Position numbers and translations under genes: made by a program. Below, in pieces: positions 6,189 to 12,382 of a DNA stretch of 12,382 bases. Source of the stretch: Thermocaproicibacter sp002397355 (GTDB taxonomy: Bacteria > Bacillota > Clostridia > Oscillospirales > Acutalibacteraceae); assembly GCA_036830905.1 (NCBI GenBank), contig DAISNS010000059.1, positions 1 through 12,382 of the forward strand. The letters run 5' to 3'. Under the pieces are notes generated by a model that searched no databases, was not told the origin of the DNA, and saw only the letters and a list, made by a program, of their open reading frames with translations. Numbering within the stretch: the first letter of the stretch is position 1; every line of letters starts with the position of its first letter.

Positions 6189-7842
6189 CGAGCCTCTGAT
6201 CGCGGATAACATCTACGACCTGTTCATCGACCGGCCGGAGCTTTCGCTCGACATCTACACGGCCTATTCCGGACCGGAAGCGCTGAAACGTGCGGAAAAG
6301 GAGAAAATCGACATCCTGATTACGGATATTACCATGCCGGGCATGAACGGCTTTGAACTGCAGAAGGCCGTCCGGCGCATATGGCCCGACTGCAGGGTGC
6401 TGTTCCTGACGGGGTACGACGAATTCGACTACGTCCAGTCTGCCATCCGCTGCGAGGGTGCCGATTACATCCTCAAAAGCGAAGACGAAAGCGTCGTCGT
6501 CGACGCCCTGCGCCGGACGATCGGGGTCATCGAGAGCGAGCGGAAAAACCGGCTGCTCCTGGACCGCGCGAAAAGCAGCATCTCGCTGGCGATGCCGCTG
6601 CTCCAGTCCAAATGCCTCGCCGAGGCGGCCGGGGGATGGAACGGCAGCCGCGAGGAGCTGGAAGCCCAGTTCAGGGAATTCGAGATCCCGCTGGACGCCC
6701 GGATGCCCGTAATGATCCTGATGGCGCGGCCGGACTGCCTGCGCGGCGGGGTCCGGAACTCCCGGAAGAACGTCGTCCTCTATGGCATCCAGAGCGCCGT
6801 CCAGAAACAGATCCGGGACTTTGCCCGCGCCGCGTCCTTCGTGACGGACAGCCAGATTTTGTGGTACGTCCAGCCGCGCGAGGAAGCGGCCGGCGACGGC
6901 CGGGAGGCATGGGACCGCTGCCGGCAGGTCATGAAGGGCTCCATGGATTCGTTTCAGGAAACGGGCCGGGGTCTCTACGGGGTGCCGGTGTCCTACGCCC
7001 TGAGCAACCCGGTCCCATGGGAAGACGTTCCCCTCCAGGTCGAGGACCTCGGGGGGAGGCTGCTGCGGGAATCCGTCCTGAGCGGCGAGACGCTGCTGAT
7101 CGACGGGGAAAACGGAGCGGGAGCCGGGCAGCCGGAGACCGAAGCGGAACGGGAAAACAAGATACGCCCTCAGCTGAACCGGATACCCACCCTGAAGCAT
7201 TGCCTCGAGAACGGGATGCGGCGGGAATTTCTCGCGTATTACGAAGAGATTATGGGGGCCGTCGGCCCGGACGCCGGCATGGACGTCTGCGCCGAAGTCT
7301 ATTACTCCATATCCGTCATTTTCCTCTCCTGCCTGAACCGGTGGAACATCACCGAAAAGGTCTCCCCGCATATCGACCTGAGCAAGCTCACGAACATGTG
7401 GTCGTTCCAGGCGTGGCCCGATGTCATCCGTTACTTCCGAACCTTGGCGGACGTCATCTTCGACGTGCAGAAAAAGGAAAGCTTCGTCAACGCCAACCGC
7501 GTTTTCGGCTTCATCCAGGCCTATGCGGACCAGCACATCGGCGGGGACCTGTCTCTGTCCAGATTTGCCGAGCTGCTGCACTACCACCCGTTCTACCTGT
7601 CCCGGCTGTTCAAGCAGGTGACCGGCGAGAGCCTTTCAACCTACGTTTCGCGCGTCAAGATCCGGAAAGCCAGGCAGATGCTGCGCGGCGGCAACGAGAA
7701 AATCAATGAAATCTCCGCCGCGCTGGGCTTTGAAACGGCGTCGTATTTTACCCGCTTCTTCAAAAAGTACACCGGCGAAACGCCGCAGCAATACCGAAAC
7801 CACGCAGCGGAAGCGGCTCCCCGGCCCATACATGCCGAATGA
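6163..7842 (+). CDS. Response regulator with AraC-type DNA-binding domain, YesN-like
   Basis: This 559-residue cytoplasmic regulator is the partner of the upstream kinase. The receiver domain (about 1-120) has the acidic pair Asp8/Asp9, phospho-acceptor Asp55 (TDITMPGMNG), Thr83 and Lys105. The residue after Lys105 is Ser instead of the common Pro, as in some YesN relatives. A long middle region of about 320 residues carries no motif I can name. The C-terminal AraC/XylS-type double helix-turn-helix spans about 464-545 (LSRFAELLHYHPFYLSRLFKQ and INEISAALGFETASYFTRFFKKYTG). The ATG follows a strong AAGGAGG at 6147-6153, 9 nt away, inside the end of the kinase gene. Likely targets are the importer promoter at 457-485 and perhaps its own promoter. 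AraC-family activators usually bind direct repeats or degenerate sites just upstream of -35. Confidence 0.94.
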   Translation: MYSLLIVDDEPLIADNIYDLFIDRPELSLDIYTAYSGPEALKRAEKEKIDILITDITMPGMNGFELQKAVRRIWPDCRVLFLTGYDEFDYVQSAIRCEGADYILKSEDESVVVDALRRTIGVIESERKNRLLLDRAKSSISLAMPLLQSKCLAEAAGGWNGSREELEAQFREFEIPLDARMPVMILMARPDCLRGGVRNSRKNVVLYGIQSAVQKQIRDFARAASFVTDSQILWYVQPREEAAGDGREAWDRCRQVMKGSMDSFQETGRGLYGVPVSYALSNPVPWEDVPLQVEDLGGRLLRESVLSGETLLIDGENGAGAGQPETEAERENKIRPQLNRIPTLKHCLENGMRREFLAYYEEIMGAVGPDAGMDVCAEVYYSISVIFLSCLNRWNITEKVSPHIDLSKLTNMWSFQAWPDVIRYFRTLADVIFDVQKKESFVNANRVFGFIQAYADQHIGGDLSLSRFAELLHYHPFYLSRLFKQVTGESLSTYVSRVKIRKARQMLRGGNEKINEISAALGFETASYFTRFFKKYTGETPQQYRNHAAEAAPRPIHAE

Positions 7843-7889
7843 ACCGGACCGGCGCTTTCCAGCGCAAAAGAGAAAGGAATGACGGAAAA

Positions 7890-8720
7890 ATGCCGAAGCA
7901 TCGTTTTCCGGGCGGAAAATACCTGTTGATCCATATGGACGACGCGGGGGTGTCGTATGCGGCGAACCGGGCCGTCGCCGATCTGTTCGGGAAAGGAATC
8001 GCCCGAAGCGCCAGCATCCTGATCAACGGGCCGTGGGCGTACGACATGGTCCGGTGGAGCCGGCAGAATCCCTCCCGCGACGTCGGCGTCCACCTCACCC
8101 ATACCTGCGAATACGACCGCATGAGATGGAAACCGACCGCGGATTCCGGCAGCGTGCCCACCCTCTTGGACGCGGACGGCTTTCTGCCCAAAACCACGCA
8201 CGAAGTAGCGGAGCGGGCCGACGGGAAGGAATTCCGGACGGAGATGGAGGCGCAGATCCGCCAAGCGGAACGCTGGGGCCTGCGGCCGTCCCACATCGAC
8301 AGCCATATGGTTACCGTGGCTGCCCGGCCGGATTTCTACCGGGCTTACCTGGAGCTTGCCGCGCAGCACGGGCTGACCGCGAAACTGTTCGGCTGGGCGC
8401 CCTCCGATCCGGAGATTCACCGGCTGGAAGCGAAGATTCCCACGGCCCCGTCCGTCGACATCCGCATCCCGGCGGCGGATTCCCTCGAACAGATGAAGCG
8501 GAATTTTCACGCGGCGCTGAACGCGCTCGGAGACGGCTTCTACCTCCATACCGTTCACCCCGTGGCGGATATGGAGGAAAACCGGTATCTGATGCCGGAA
8601 TTCCACGCCAGGCGCTGCCTGGAGTACCGGTTCTATATGGACGACGAAGTAAAAGCCATCATCGATTCCTGCGGCTTCCGCATCATCTCCTGGGGCGACG
8701 TGCCGTCGCTCATCGCCTGA
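7890..8720 (+). CDS. YdjC/ChbG-family carbohydrate deacetylase
   Basis: This 276-residue protein belongs to the YdjC/ChbG/HpnK family, metal-dependent enzymes that remove N-acetyl groups from oligosaccharides such as chitobiose. No signal peptide is seen, so it should act in the cytoplasm on imported sugars. Family motifs are in order: MDDAG with Asp17-Asp18, HLTHT from His68, HIDSH (His135, His139), and HTVHP (His220, His223). The Asp and His residues would form the metal and catalytic centre. Starts: ATG 7890 has AAAGGA 11 nt upstream and gives the short lead typical of the family. ATG 7839 would overlap the regulator's stop as ATGA and add 17 residues, but has no ribosome site. The gene closes the two-component unit before the terminator at 8826, which suggests that the imported sugar is N-acetylated. 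The substrate is inferred. Confidence 0.88.
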   Translation: MPKHRFPGGKYLLIHMDDAGVSYAANRAVADLFGKGIARSASILINGPWAYDMVRWSRQNPSRDVGVHLTHTCEYDRMRWKPTADSGSVPTLLDADGFLPKTTHEVAERADGKEFRTEMEAQIRQAERWGLRPSHIDSHMVTVAARPDFYRAYLELAAQHGLTAKLFGWAPSDPEIHRLEAKIPTAPSVDIRIPAADSLEQMKRNFHAALNALGDGFYLHTVHPVADMEENRYLMPEFHARRCLEYRFYMDDEVKAIIDSCGFRIISWGDVPSLIA

Positions 8721-8825
8721 GCGGCGACGCGCGGGCAGGAAGCGGACGCAGGGGGACCGCAAAGCCGAACATCCGGGGCCGGAAAACGGCAAGCTAGGGT
8801 TTCGGATCGAACGGATTTCCACGGG

Positions 8826-8871
8826 AAAGAACCTTCAGCCGCAGGACGGAGTTGCGGCTGAAGGCTCTTTT
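8826..8871 (+). terminator. Intrinsic terminator after the deacetylase gene
   Basis: A 12-bp perfect stem (8832-8843 with 8853-8864, CCTTCAGCCGCA and its complement) encloses a 9-nt loop. It extends past one mismatch to AAAGA/TCTTT (8826-8830 with 8866-8870), and the right arm ends in CTCTTTT. It separates the two-component/deacetylase unit from the sigma-factor operon. The A-rich left flank may let it also work in reverse. The 105 nt between the stop at 8720 and the stem hold nothing I recognise. Confidence 0.88.
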
Positions 8872-8904
8872 ATGCAAAGGGAAAAAACGCCCCGCCGCAC
8901 GGAT

Positions 8905-8952
8905 TTGAAAGCCGGCGGCGAACCGTAAAATAAATTTTCAGACGGCTTTCAA
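8905..8952. repeat. 10-bp inverted repeat upstream of the sigma-factor gene
   Basis: TTGAAAGCCG (8905-8914) and CGGCTTTCAA (8943-8952) are perfect inverted arms 28 bp apart; allowing one bulged base they extend outward by three more pairs (GAT with ATC). The right arm lies at the -35 region of the proposed promoter (8972-8982). It may be a pair of half-sites for a regulator, or a hairpin if an upstream promoter is used. The left arm also contains TTGAAA, followed 15 bp later by TAAAAT (8926-8931), a possible but tightly spaced second promoter. Confidence 0.5.
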
Positions 8953-8971
8953 TCTTTTTGCGCCGCCGAAG

Positions 8972-8982
8972 TGTTATAGAAT
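8972..8982 (+). promoter_or_regulatory. Extended -10 promoter before the sigma-factor gene
   Basis: TGT followed by TATAGA (8975-8980) is an extended -10 element. The -35 region near 8952-8959 is only T-rich (CTTTTT) and poor. Transcription would start near 8987, leaving a very short leader of about 15 nt before the ATG at 9002. No typical ECF-type -35 (AAC core) was recognised. Confidence 0.45.
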
Positions 8983-9001
8983 AGGAGCGGGCGGTGATCG
9001 G

Positions 9002-9529
9002 ATGGAGGAAAAAAGGCTGGTCGAAAAGGTCAAACGGGGAGACCGGAAAGCGATGGACGCGCTGGTGAAGCTCCATTACCGGACGATCTTCGCCTATTTT
9101 TACCGGAACACCGGGGATTACCACCGCTCCTGCGACCTGACGCAGGAGGTGTTCATCAAGGCGGTCTCCGCGATCCCGGCCTATAAAAACAACGGAAAGC
9201 TCAAAGCCTGGCTTTTTTCCATCGCCTCCAATTCCCTGCGCAACGACTGGCGGTACCGGAAGAACCATCCGCAGGAGGAGCTCGCGGAGGATCTTCTGAA
9301 AGACTCCGCGGCTCCCGACGCGGCGCAAAAGGCGGAGCTGAAAGAAGCCATGGGGCGGCTTCCCCCGGAGCAGAGGGAGGCCGTGGTGCTGAAGTATTAC
9401 CACGGGCTGAAAATCGCGGAGATCGCAAAAGCGACGGGCGCGAAGGACGCGACGGTCAAGTCCCGGCTGAAATACGGGCTTGAGAAGCTCCGGAAACTGT
9501 TGGGAGATGAGAATCATGAAGGAGAATAA
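9002..9529 (+). CDS. ECF-type RNA polymerase sigma factor
   Basis: This 175-residue protein has the two-domain structure of ECF sigma factors. Region 2 spans about residues 20-87, with DLTQEVFIKA (45-54) contacting core polymerase and reading the -10, and KAWLFSIASNSLRNDWR (68-84). Region 4 spans about 115-167, with LPPEQREAVVLKYYHGLKIAEIA and the TVKSRLKYGLEKLRK recognition helix (151-165) that reads the -35. There is no region 1 or 3 and no extra C-terminal domain. The ATG has no well-placed ribosome site: AGGAG at 8983-8987 is 14 nt away, and the nearer GGGCGG is weak. The gene overlaps the following membrane-protein gene by 14 nt, the arrangement expected for a sigma factor and its membrane regulator. 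Order and neighbours resemble B. subtilis sigY. The inducing signal is unknown. Confidence 0.93.
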   Translation: MEEKRLVEKVKRGDRKAMDALVKLHYRTIFAYFYRNTGDYHRSCDLTQEVFIKAVSAIPAYKNNGKLKAWLFSIASNSLRNDWRYRKNHPQEELAEDLLKDSAAPDAAQKAELKEAMGRLPPEQREAVVLKYYHGLKIAEIAKATGAKDATVKSRLKYGLEKLRKLLGDENHEGE

Positions 9530-10265
9530 GCCGGTCGACTTCGGGCAATTCGGGATTCCTCCGGTTTCCGATCAGGAAATCGAAGCGGCCTGCGACCGGA
9601 TCGCGGAGTACCTTCCCGCCCGTCGGCGGGCGGGAAAACGCGGGACGGACGGCCTGTTCCGCATCGTCCTGCTGGAAGCGCGCTGCCGCACGCCGCTGTA
9701 CTGGATGCTCTGCGCGCTGCTTCTGGCGTTCGGCGTGTACGCCCTCCGGTTTTCCCTCTGGAACCTGTCGCCTTACGCGGTGCTTCCGCTGCTCGCCCCG
9801 CTCCCGTTCCTGTCGAATCTCATCGACGCCTTTTGGGGCAGGGAGCGGCAGGTCGCGGAAATCGAAAAGACCTGCAAATTCAGCATCCGGCAGCTCTATC
9901 TCGCAAAGCTGCTGGTGGGGCTGGCCTGCGACCTCGCGGTGACGGCCGCTCTCTCTCTTTTCTGCGTCGGGACCTCCTACGAAGGGTGGAAGCTCGCCTT
10001 CTCCAGCCTGACCGCCCTGTTCTGGGTCGGCACCGCGGCCCTGTTCCTGACGGGCGGGCGCAGCTGCCCGCTCTCCGTCTCCGCCCTGCTCGCCGTCTGG
10101 GTGATCGCCGGAACGCTGGCGCTCCAGGTTCCGGAGTTCTACCGGTTCGCCGTGGACCTGAACACCGCCGCGGCCGCCGGGATCACGACGGTCAGCGCGG
10201 TTCCGTTTTTCCTGAAATTATGCGCCCGCTCTCGCAAAAATCAACCGGAACAGGAAGGAACCTGA
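9516..10265 (+). CDS. Multi-pass membrane protein, candidate regulator of the ECF sigma factor
   Basis: I do not recognise a named family. The 249-residue protein has a hydrophilic N-terminal part of about 60 residues, then about six membrane segments (near 61-80, 86-104, 129-149, 158-175, 180-198 and 208-226) and a basic tail. The loop after segment 2 carries a distinctive stretch (REREVAEIEK-like, then TCKFSIRQLYLAKL). No HCxxC zinc-binding anti-sigma motif is present. The start is taken as ATG 9516, with GGGAG 9 nt upstream; upstream in-frame starts (TTG 9480, ATG 9507) have no ribosome site of their own. The gene overlaps the sigma gene by 14 nt and ends 2 nt before the ATPase gene. In the sigY operon small membrane proteins at this place restrain the sigma factor. 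The same job, by the N-terminal cytoplasmic part, is plausible here. The alternative is an accessory subunit of the ABC exporter. Confidence 0.8.
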   Translation: MKENKPVDFGQFGIPPVSDQEIEAACDRIAEYLPARRRAGKRGTDGLFRIVLLEARCRTPLYWMLCALLLAFGVYALRFSLWNLSPYAVLPLLAPLPFLSNLIDAFWGRERQVAEIEKTCKFSIRQLYLAKLLVGLACDLAVTAALSLFCVGTSYEGWKLAFSSLTALFWVGTAALFLTGGRSCPLSVSALLAVWVIAGTLALQVPEFYRFAVDLNTAAAAGITTVSAVPFFLKLCARSRKNQPEQEGT

Positions 10266-10267
10266 AA

Positions 10268-11137
10268 ATGAAACTGACACTCAGCCATGTGACGAAAGCA
10301 TTCGGCCAAAAATACGCGGTGGAGGATTTTTCGGCGGAGTTCGAGCGGGGTGTGTACGGTCTGCTCGGGCCGAACGGCGCGGGAAAGACCACCCTGATGC
10401 GGATGATGGTCGACATCCTGACGCCGTCCTCGGGCCGCATCCGGCTCGACGGCGTGGACATCTCCGAGCTCGGCGCGGCCTACCGCGACAAGCTCGGCTA
10501 CATGCCGCAGGAGATCGGCGTCTACCGGAATTTCACCGCGCGGCGGTTTCTGAAATATCTGTCCGCATTAAAAGGAATTCCGTCGGGCGAAGCCGACGGA
10601 ACCATCGTTTCCCTGCTGGAGCTGGTCGGCCTCAAAGACGTGGCGGACAAGAAACTCGGCGGCTTCTCCGGCGGGATGCTCCGGCGGATCGGCATCGTGC
10701 AGGCGCTGCTCAACGATCCGAAGATCCTGATCCTCGACGAGCCGACGGCCGGGCTCGACCCGCAGGAACGCATCCGCTTCCGGAACATCGTCTCCGAAAT
10801 CTCCGGCGACCGGATCGTGCTTCTCTCCACGCATATCGTCACCGACGTGGAATTCATCGCGGGCAAGGTCATCCTGATGCGCGAGGGCCGCCTGCTGCGC
10901 ATGGACACGACGGAGGACCTCCTCCGCAGCGTGGAGGGGATGGTCTGGTCCGTCACGGTGCCGCGGCGGGAAGCCGACCGGCTCAAGGAAAAGTACGACG
11001 TGAGCAACATCGCCCAGCGGGCGGACGGCCTGGCGCTGCGCATCGTGTCCGCCGAAAAGCCGCTCGGGGACGCCCGGCCGGAACAGCCGACGCTGGAGGA
11101 CGTTTTCCTCCATTATTTCGGGAGGGAAGCCGTATGA
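10268..11137 (+). CDS. ABC transporter ATP-binding protein (ABC-2 export type, YxlF-like)
   Basis: This 289-residue cytoplasmic ATPase powers the exporter whose permease follows. It has every nucleotide-binding motif: Walker A GPNGAGKT (34-41), Q-loop Gln81, signature FSGGM (133-137), Walker B ILILDE (153-158), D-loop AGLDP, and H-loop His189 (STH). The signature's first residue is Phe instead of Leu, common in exporters of this class. The C-terminal part, about 225-289, is a regulatory extension as in CcmA/NatA-type ATPases. The start is ATG 10268 with AGGAAGGA ending 8 nt upstream; the same frame is open well before it, but that stretch is a shadow of the membrane-protein gene. It overlaps the permease gene as ATGA. 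By order it corresponds to YxlF of the sigY operon. The exported substrate is not evident. Confidence 0.95.
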   Translation: MKLTLSHVTKAFGQKYAVEDFSAEFERGVYGLLGPNGAGKTTLMRMMVDILTPSSGRIRLDGVDISELGAAYRDKLGYMPQEIGVYRNFTARRFLKYLSALKGIPSGEADGTIVSLLELVGLKDVADKKLGGFSGGMLRRIGIVQALLNDPKILILDEPTAGLDPQERIRFRNIVSEISGDRIVLLSTHIVTDVEFIAGKVILMREGRLLRMDTTEDLLRSVEGMVWSVTVPRREADRLKEKYDVSNIAQRADGLALRIVSAEKPLGDARPEQPTLEDVFLHYFGREAV

Positions 11138-12375
11138 ACGGGTACGTGATCAAGACCGAGCTTTATAAAATCTTCAGCAAAAAATACCTGTGGGTCGTGG
11201 CCCTGTTTTTTACCGTGTTCTTTGCCCTCGTCAGTTTGCAGGCAAAGGACAGTATTGAGGTGCAATATCCGTTGGAATCGCTTCAGGGCTCCCTTGCACA
11301 AGCGGCGGAGAACCCGGAATTTCTAAAAAAAGCGGATGTTCTGGCCTTAAAATGGAGCAAAAAAAGCGAAAGCATCAAAACAATGAGCAAAGAGACGAAA
11401 GAGTTCCTTCCGCCCGATATTATCGCCTATACAGAGCAGTTTCGGGATGTGTTTATCCGCTCGGGCAGCGTTGCAGATATCCTGAATTATGATATCGTTC
11501 AGGAAGCCCAGTACTATCTTCAACGGCAGAACGACCGGCAGGCGGAAACGGAACGGCTGCAAAACGAGCTGGCTTCCATGCAAAGTATGGGTGAAACGGA
11601 ATCGTTTTCCTATCGGATGACCAAACAGGAATATCAATTATATGCCACCGCTCCGAAAATTCAGCCGAATCTTACCCGCTGGGGCGAATTTGCGGACCTA
11701 AACAAAACGCTCCTTCCTGTGTTTATCGCTTTTCTGGTGATCCTCGGCCTGTGCGGTATCTATTCCGACGAATACGCCAACAGGACGCAGTCGGAAATGC
11801 TGACCTCGCGGGACGGCCGGGCGGGGGTGTTCGGCGGCAAGCTGATCGCCGGGTTTATTTATACGGCCGTCGTCACCGCGTTTTTCCAGCTGGTAGGCTT
11901 CGGCGTTTACGCTGTTATCTTCAAATCGCCCGGAGAAGACATCCCCCTTGCCAGCCTGCCGCAGTTTTACATGTCGCCCTATCACTTTTCCGCCCAGTCT
12001 TATTACTTATTCCAGATTGCCGGTTCCTTCCTCGGGGCATTTGCGCTCGCCGCGGTTGTGATGTGCCTTTCCGCCCTCGCGAAAAACGCTTTGTTTCCCT
12101 TCTTCCTTTCAGGCGGAATTTTCGTCGCCGGATTCGCGCTGAAAAAACTGGTCGCCCTCGGCGCGGGAAAAAGCACCCTGCTCACCTTTCCGGCGGAGCT
12201 CAGCATCTTCATGACCATGTCGTGGCAGGAACTCGTCGCGCATTACCGCGTGACCGACCTGTTCGGCAATCCGGTCTCCACGGTCTGGGTGAATCTCTGC
12301 GTTGCCGTTCTGGTCATGGTCGCCGCGCTGCTGCTCTGCTTCCGGTTCTACACGAAAAAGCAGGTGAAGAATTGA
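11134..12375 (+). CDS. ABC-2 type transporter permease with large extracytoplasmic domain
   Basis: This 413-residue membrane subunit pairs with the preceding ATPase. A first membrane segment (about 18-35) is followed by a hydrophilic, partly coiled-coil-like domain (about 37-190) that should lie outside the membrane. Five more segments follow (near 193-212, 235-262, 288-315, 318-340 and 384-407), ending in a basic tail. This layout is that of NatB/YxlG-type exporters. The ATG overlaps the ATPase stop as ATGA and has GGGAGGG 8 nt upstream. The part coding for the external domain is clearly poorer in GC (about 49% over 11281-11700 by hand count) than the neighbouring genes (about 60-63%), so that domain may have been exchanged. 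The gene ends 7 nt before the window's right edge, and the operon may continue. Confidence 0.9.
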   Translation: MNGYVIKTELYKIFSKKYLWVVALFFTVFFALVSLQAKDSIEVQYPLESLQGSLAQAAENPEFLKKADVLALKWSKKSESIKTMSKETKEFLPPDIIAYTEQFRDVFIRSGSVADILNYDIVQEAQYYLQRQNDRQAETERLQNELASMQSMGETESFSYRMTKQEYQLYATAPKIQPNLTRWGEFADLNKTLLPVFIAFLVILGLCGIYSDEYANRTQSEMLTSRDGRAGVFGGKLIAGFIYTAVVTAFFQLVGFGVYAVIFKSPGEDIPLASLPQFYMSPYHFSAQSYYLFQIAGSFLGAFALAAVVMCLSALAKNALFPFFLSGGIFVAGFALKKLVALGAGKSTLLTFPAELSIFMTMSWQELVAHYRVTDLFGNPVSTVWVNLCVAVLVMVAALLLCFRFYTKKQVKN

Positions 12376-12382
12376 AAGCGAA

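Noticed and set aside
648..7587. Long open frames on the minus strand opposite the importer, kinase and regulator genes (up to about 700 codons)
   Set aside because: They are mirror frames of GC-rich coding DNA, with low-complexity, Arg/Gly/Asp/Val-rich translations, no ribosome sites and no recognisable domains. The plus-strand genes have clear family motifs.
9833..10267. Upstream extension of the ATPase reading frame
   Set aside because: It covers the membrane-protein gene in another frame. The ATG at 10268 has a good ribosome site and gives the normal N-terminus of the family.

Overview
The window looks like chromosomal DNA of a fairly GC-rich member of the Bacillota, plausibly a clostridial or Paenibacillus-like lineage. 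The evidence is strong Shine-Dalgarno boxes 8-9 nt before the starts, near-consensus sigma-A promoters, a lipoprotein-type binding protein, and LplA/LplB/YtcP, YesM/YesN and SigY-type gene sets that are typical of that phylum. Coding DNA is mostly about 60-65% GC by eye and the intergenic leader is much more AT-rich. The genus cannot be fixed from this sequence. I see no tRNA, rRNA, CRISPR array, insertion sequence or recognisable riboswitch.

Layout. (1) 1-527 is a regulatory region without a complete gene. A divergent gene seems to begin at the left edge (start codon at 8-6, minus strand) with its own promoter (74-102). A good sigma-A promoter (457-485) reads right into the next operon. (2) 528-4239 encodes an ABC importer without an ATPase: a lipoprotein substrate-binding protein, an LplB-type permease and a YtcP/LplC-type permease. 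Stem-loops lie between the binding protein and the first permease. (3) A perfect-hexamer promoter (TTGACA-16-TATAAT, 4274-4301) starts a second unit: a YesM-like sensor histidine kinase, a YesN-like response regulator with an AraC-type HTH, and a YdjC/ChbG-family carbohydrate deacetylase. A strong intrinsic terminator ends it (8826-8871). (4) From 9002 to the right edge is an unrelated tightly packed operon: an ECF sigma factor, a multi-pass membrane protein, an ABC ATPase and an ABC-2 type permease. This order recalls the Bacillus subtilis sigY-yxlCDEFG operon.

How they may work together (inference). The YesM-like kinase would sense an extracellular saccharide or the loaded binding protein, and phosphorylate the YesN-like regulator, which would activate the importer promoter at 457-485. 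The importer would borrow a shared MsmX-type ATPase, and the deacetylase would act on an imported N-acetylated oligosaccharide. In the right-hand unit the membrane protein is placed where an anti-sigma factor is expected, and the ABC exporter would be the output.

Most genes are recognisable families. The less ordinary signals are the dyad-rich regulatory regions, the degenerate glycine motifs of the kinase, the zinc-finger-less candidate partner of the sigma factor, and a sharp base-composition dip confined to the extracytoplasmic domain of the last permease.
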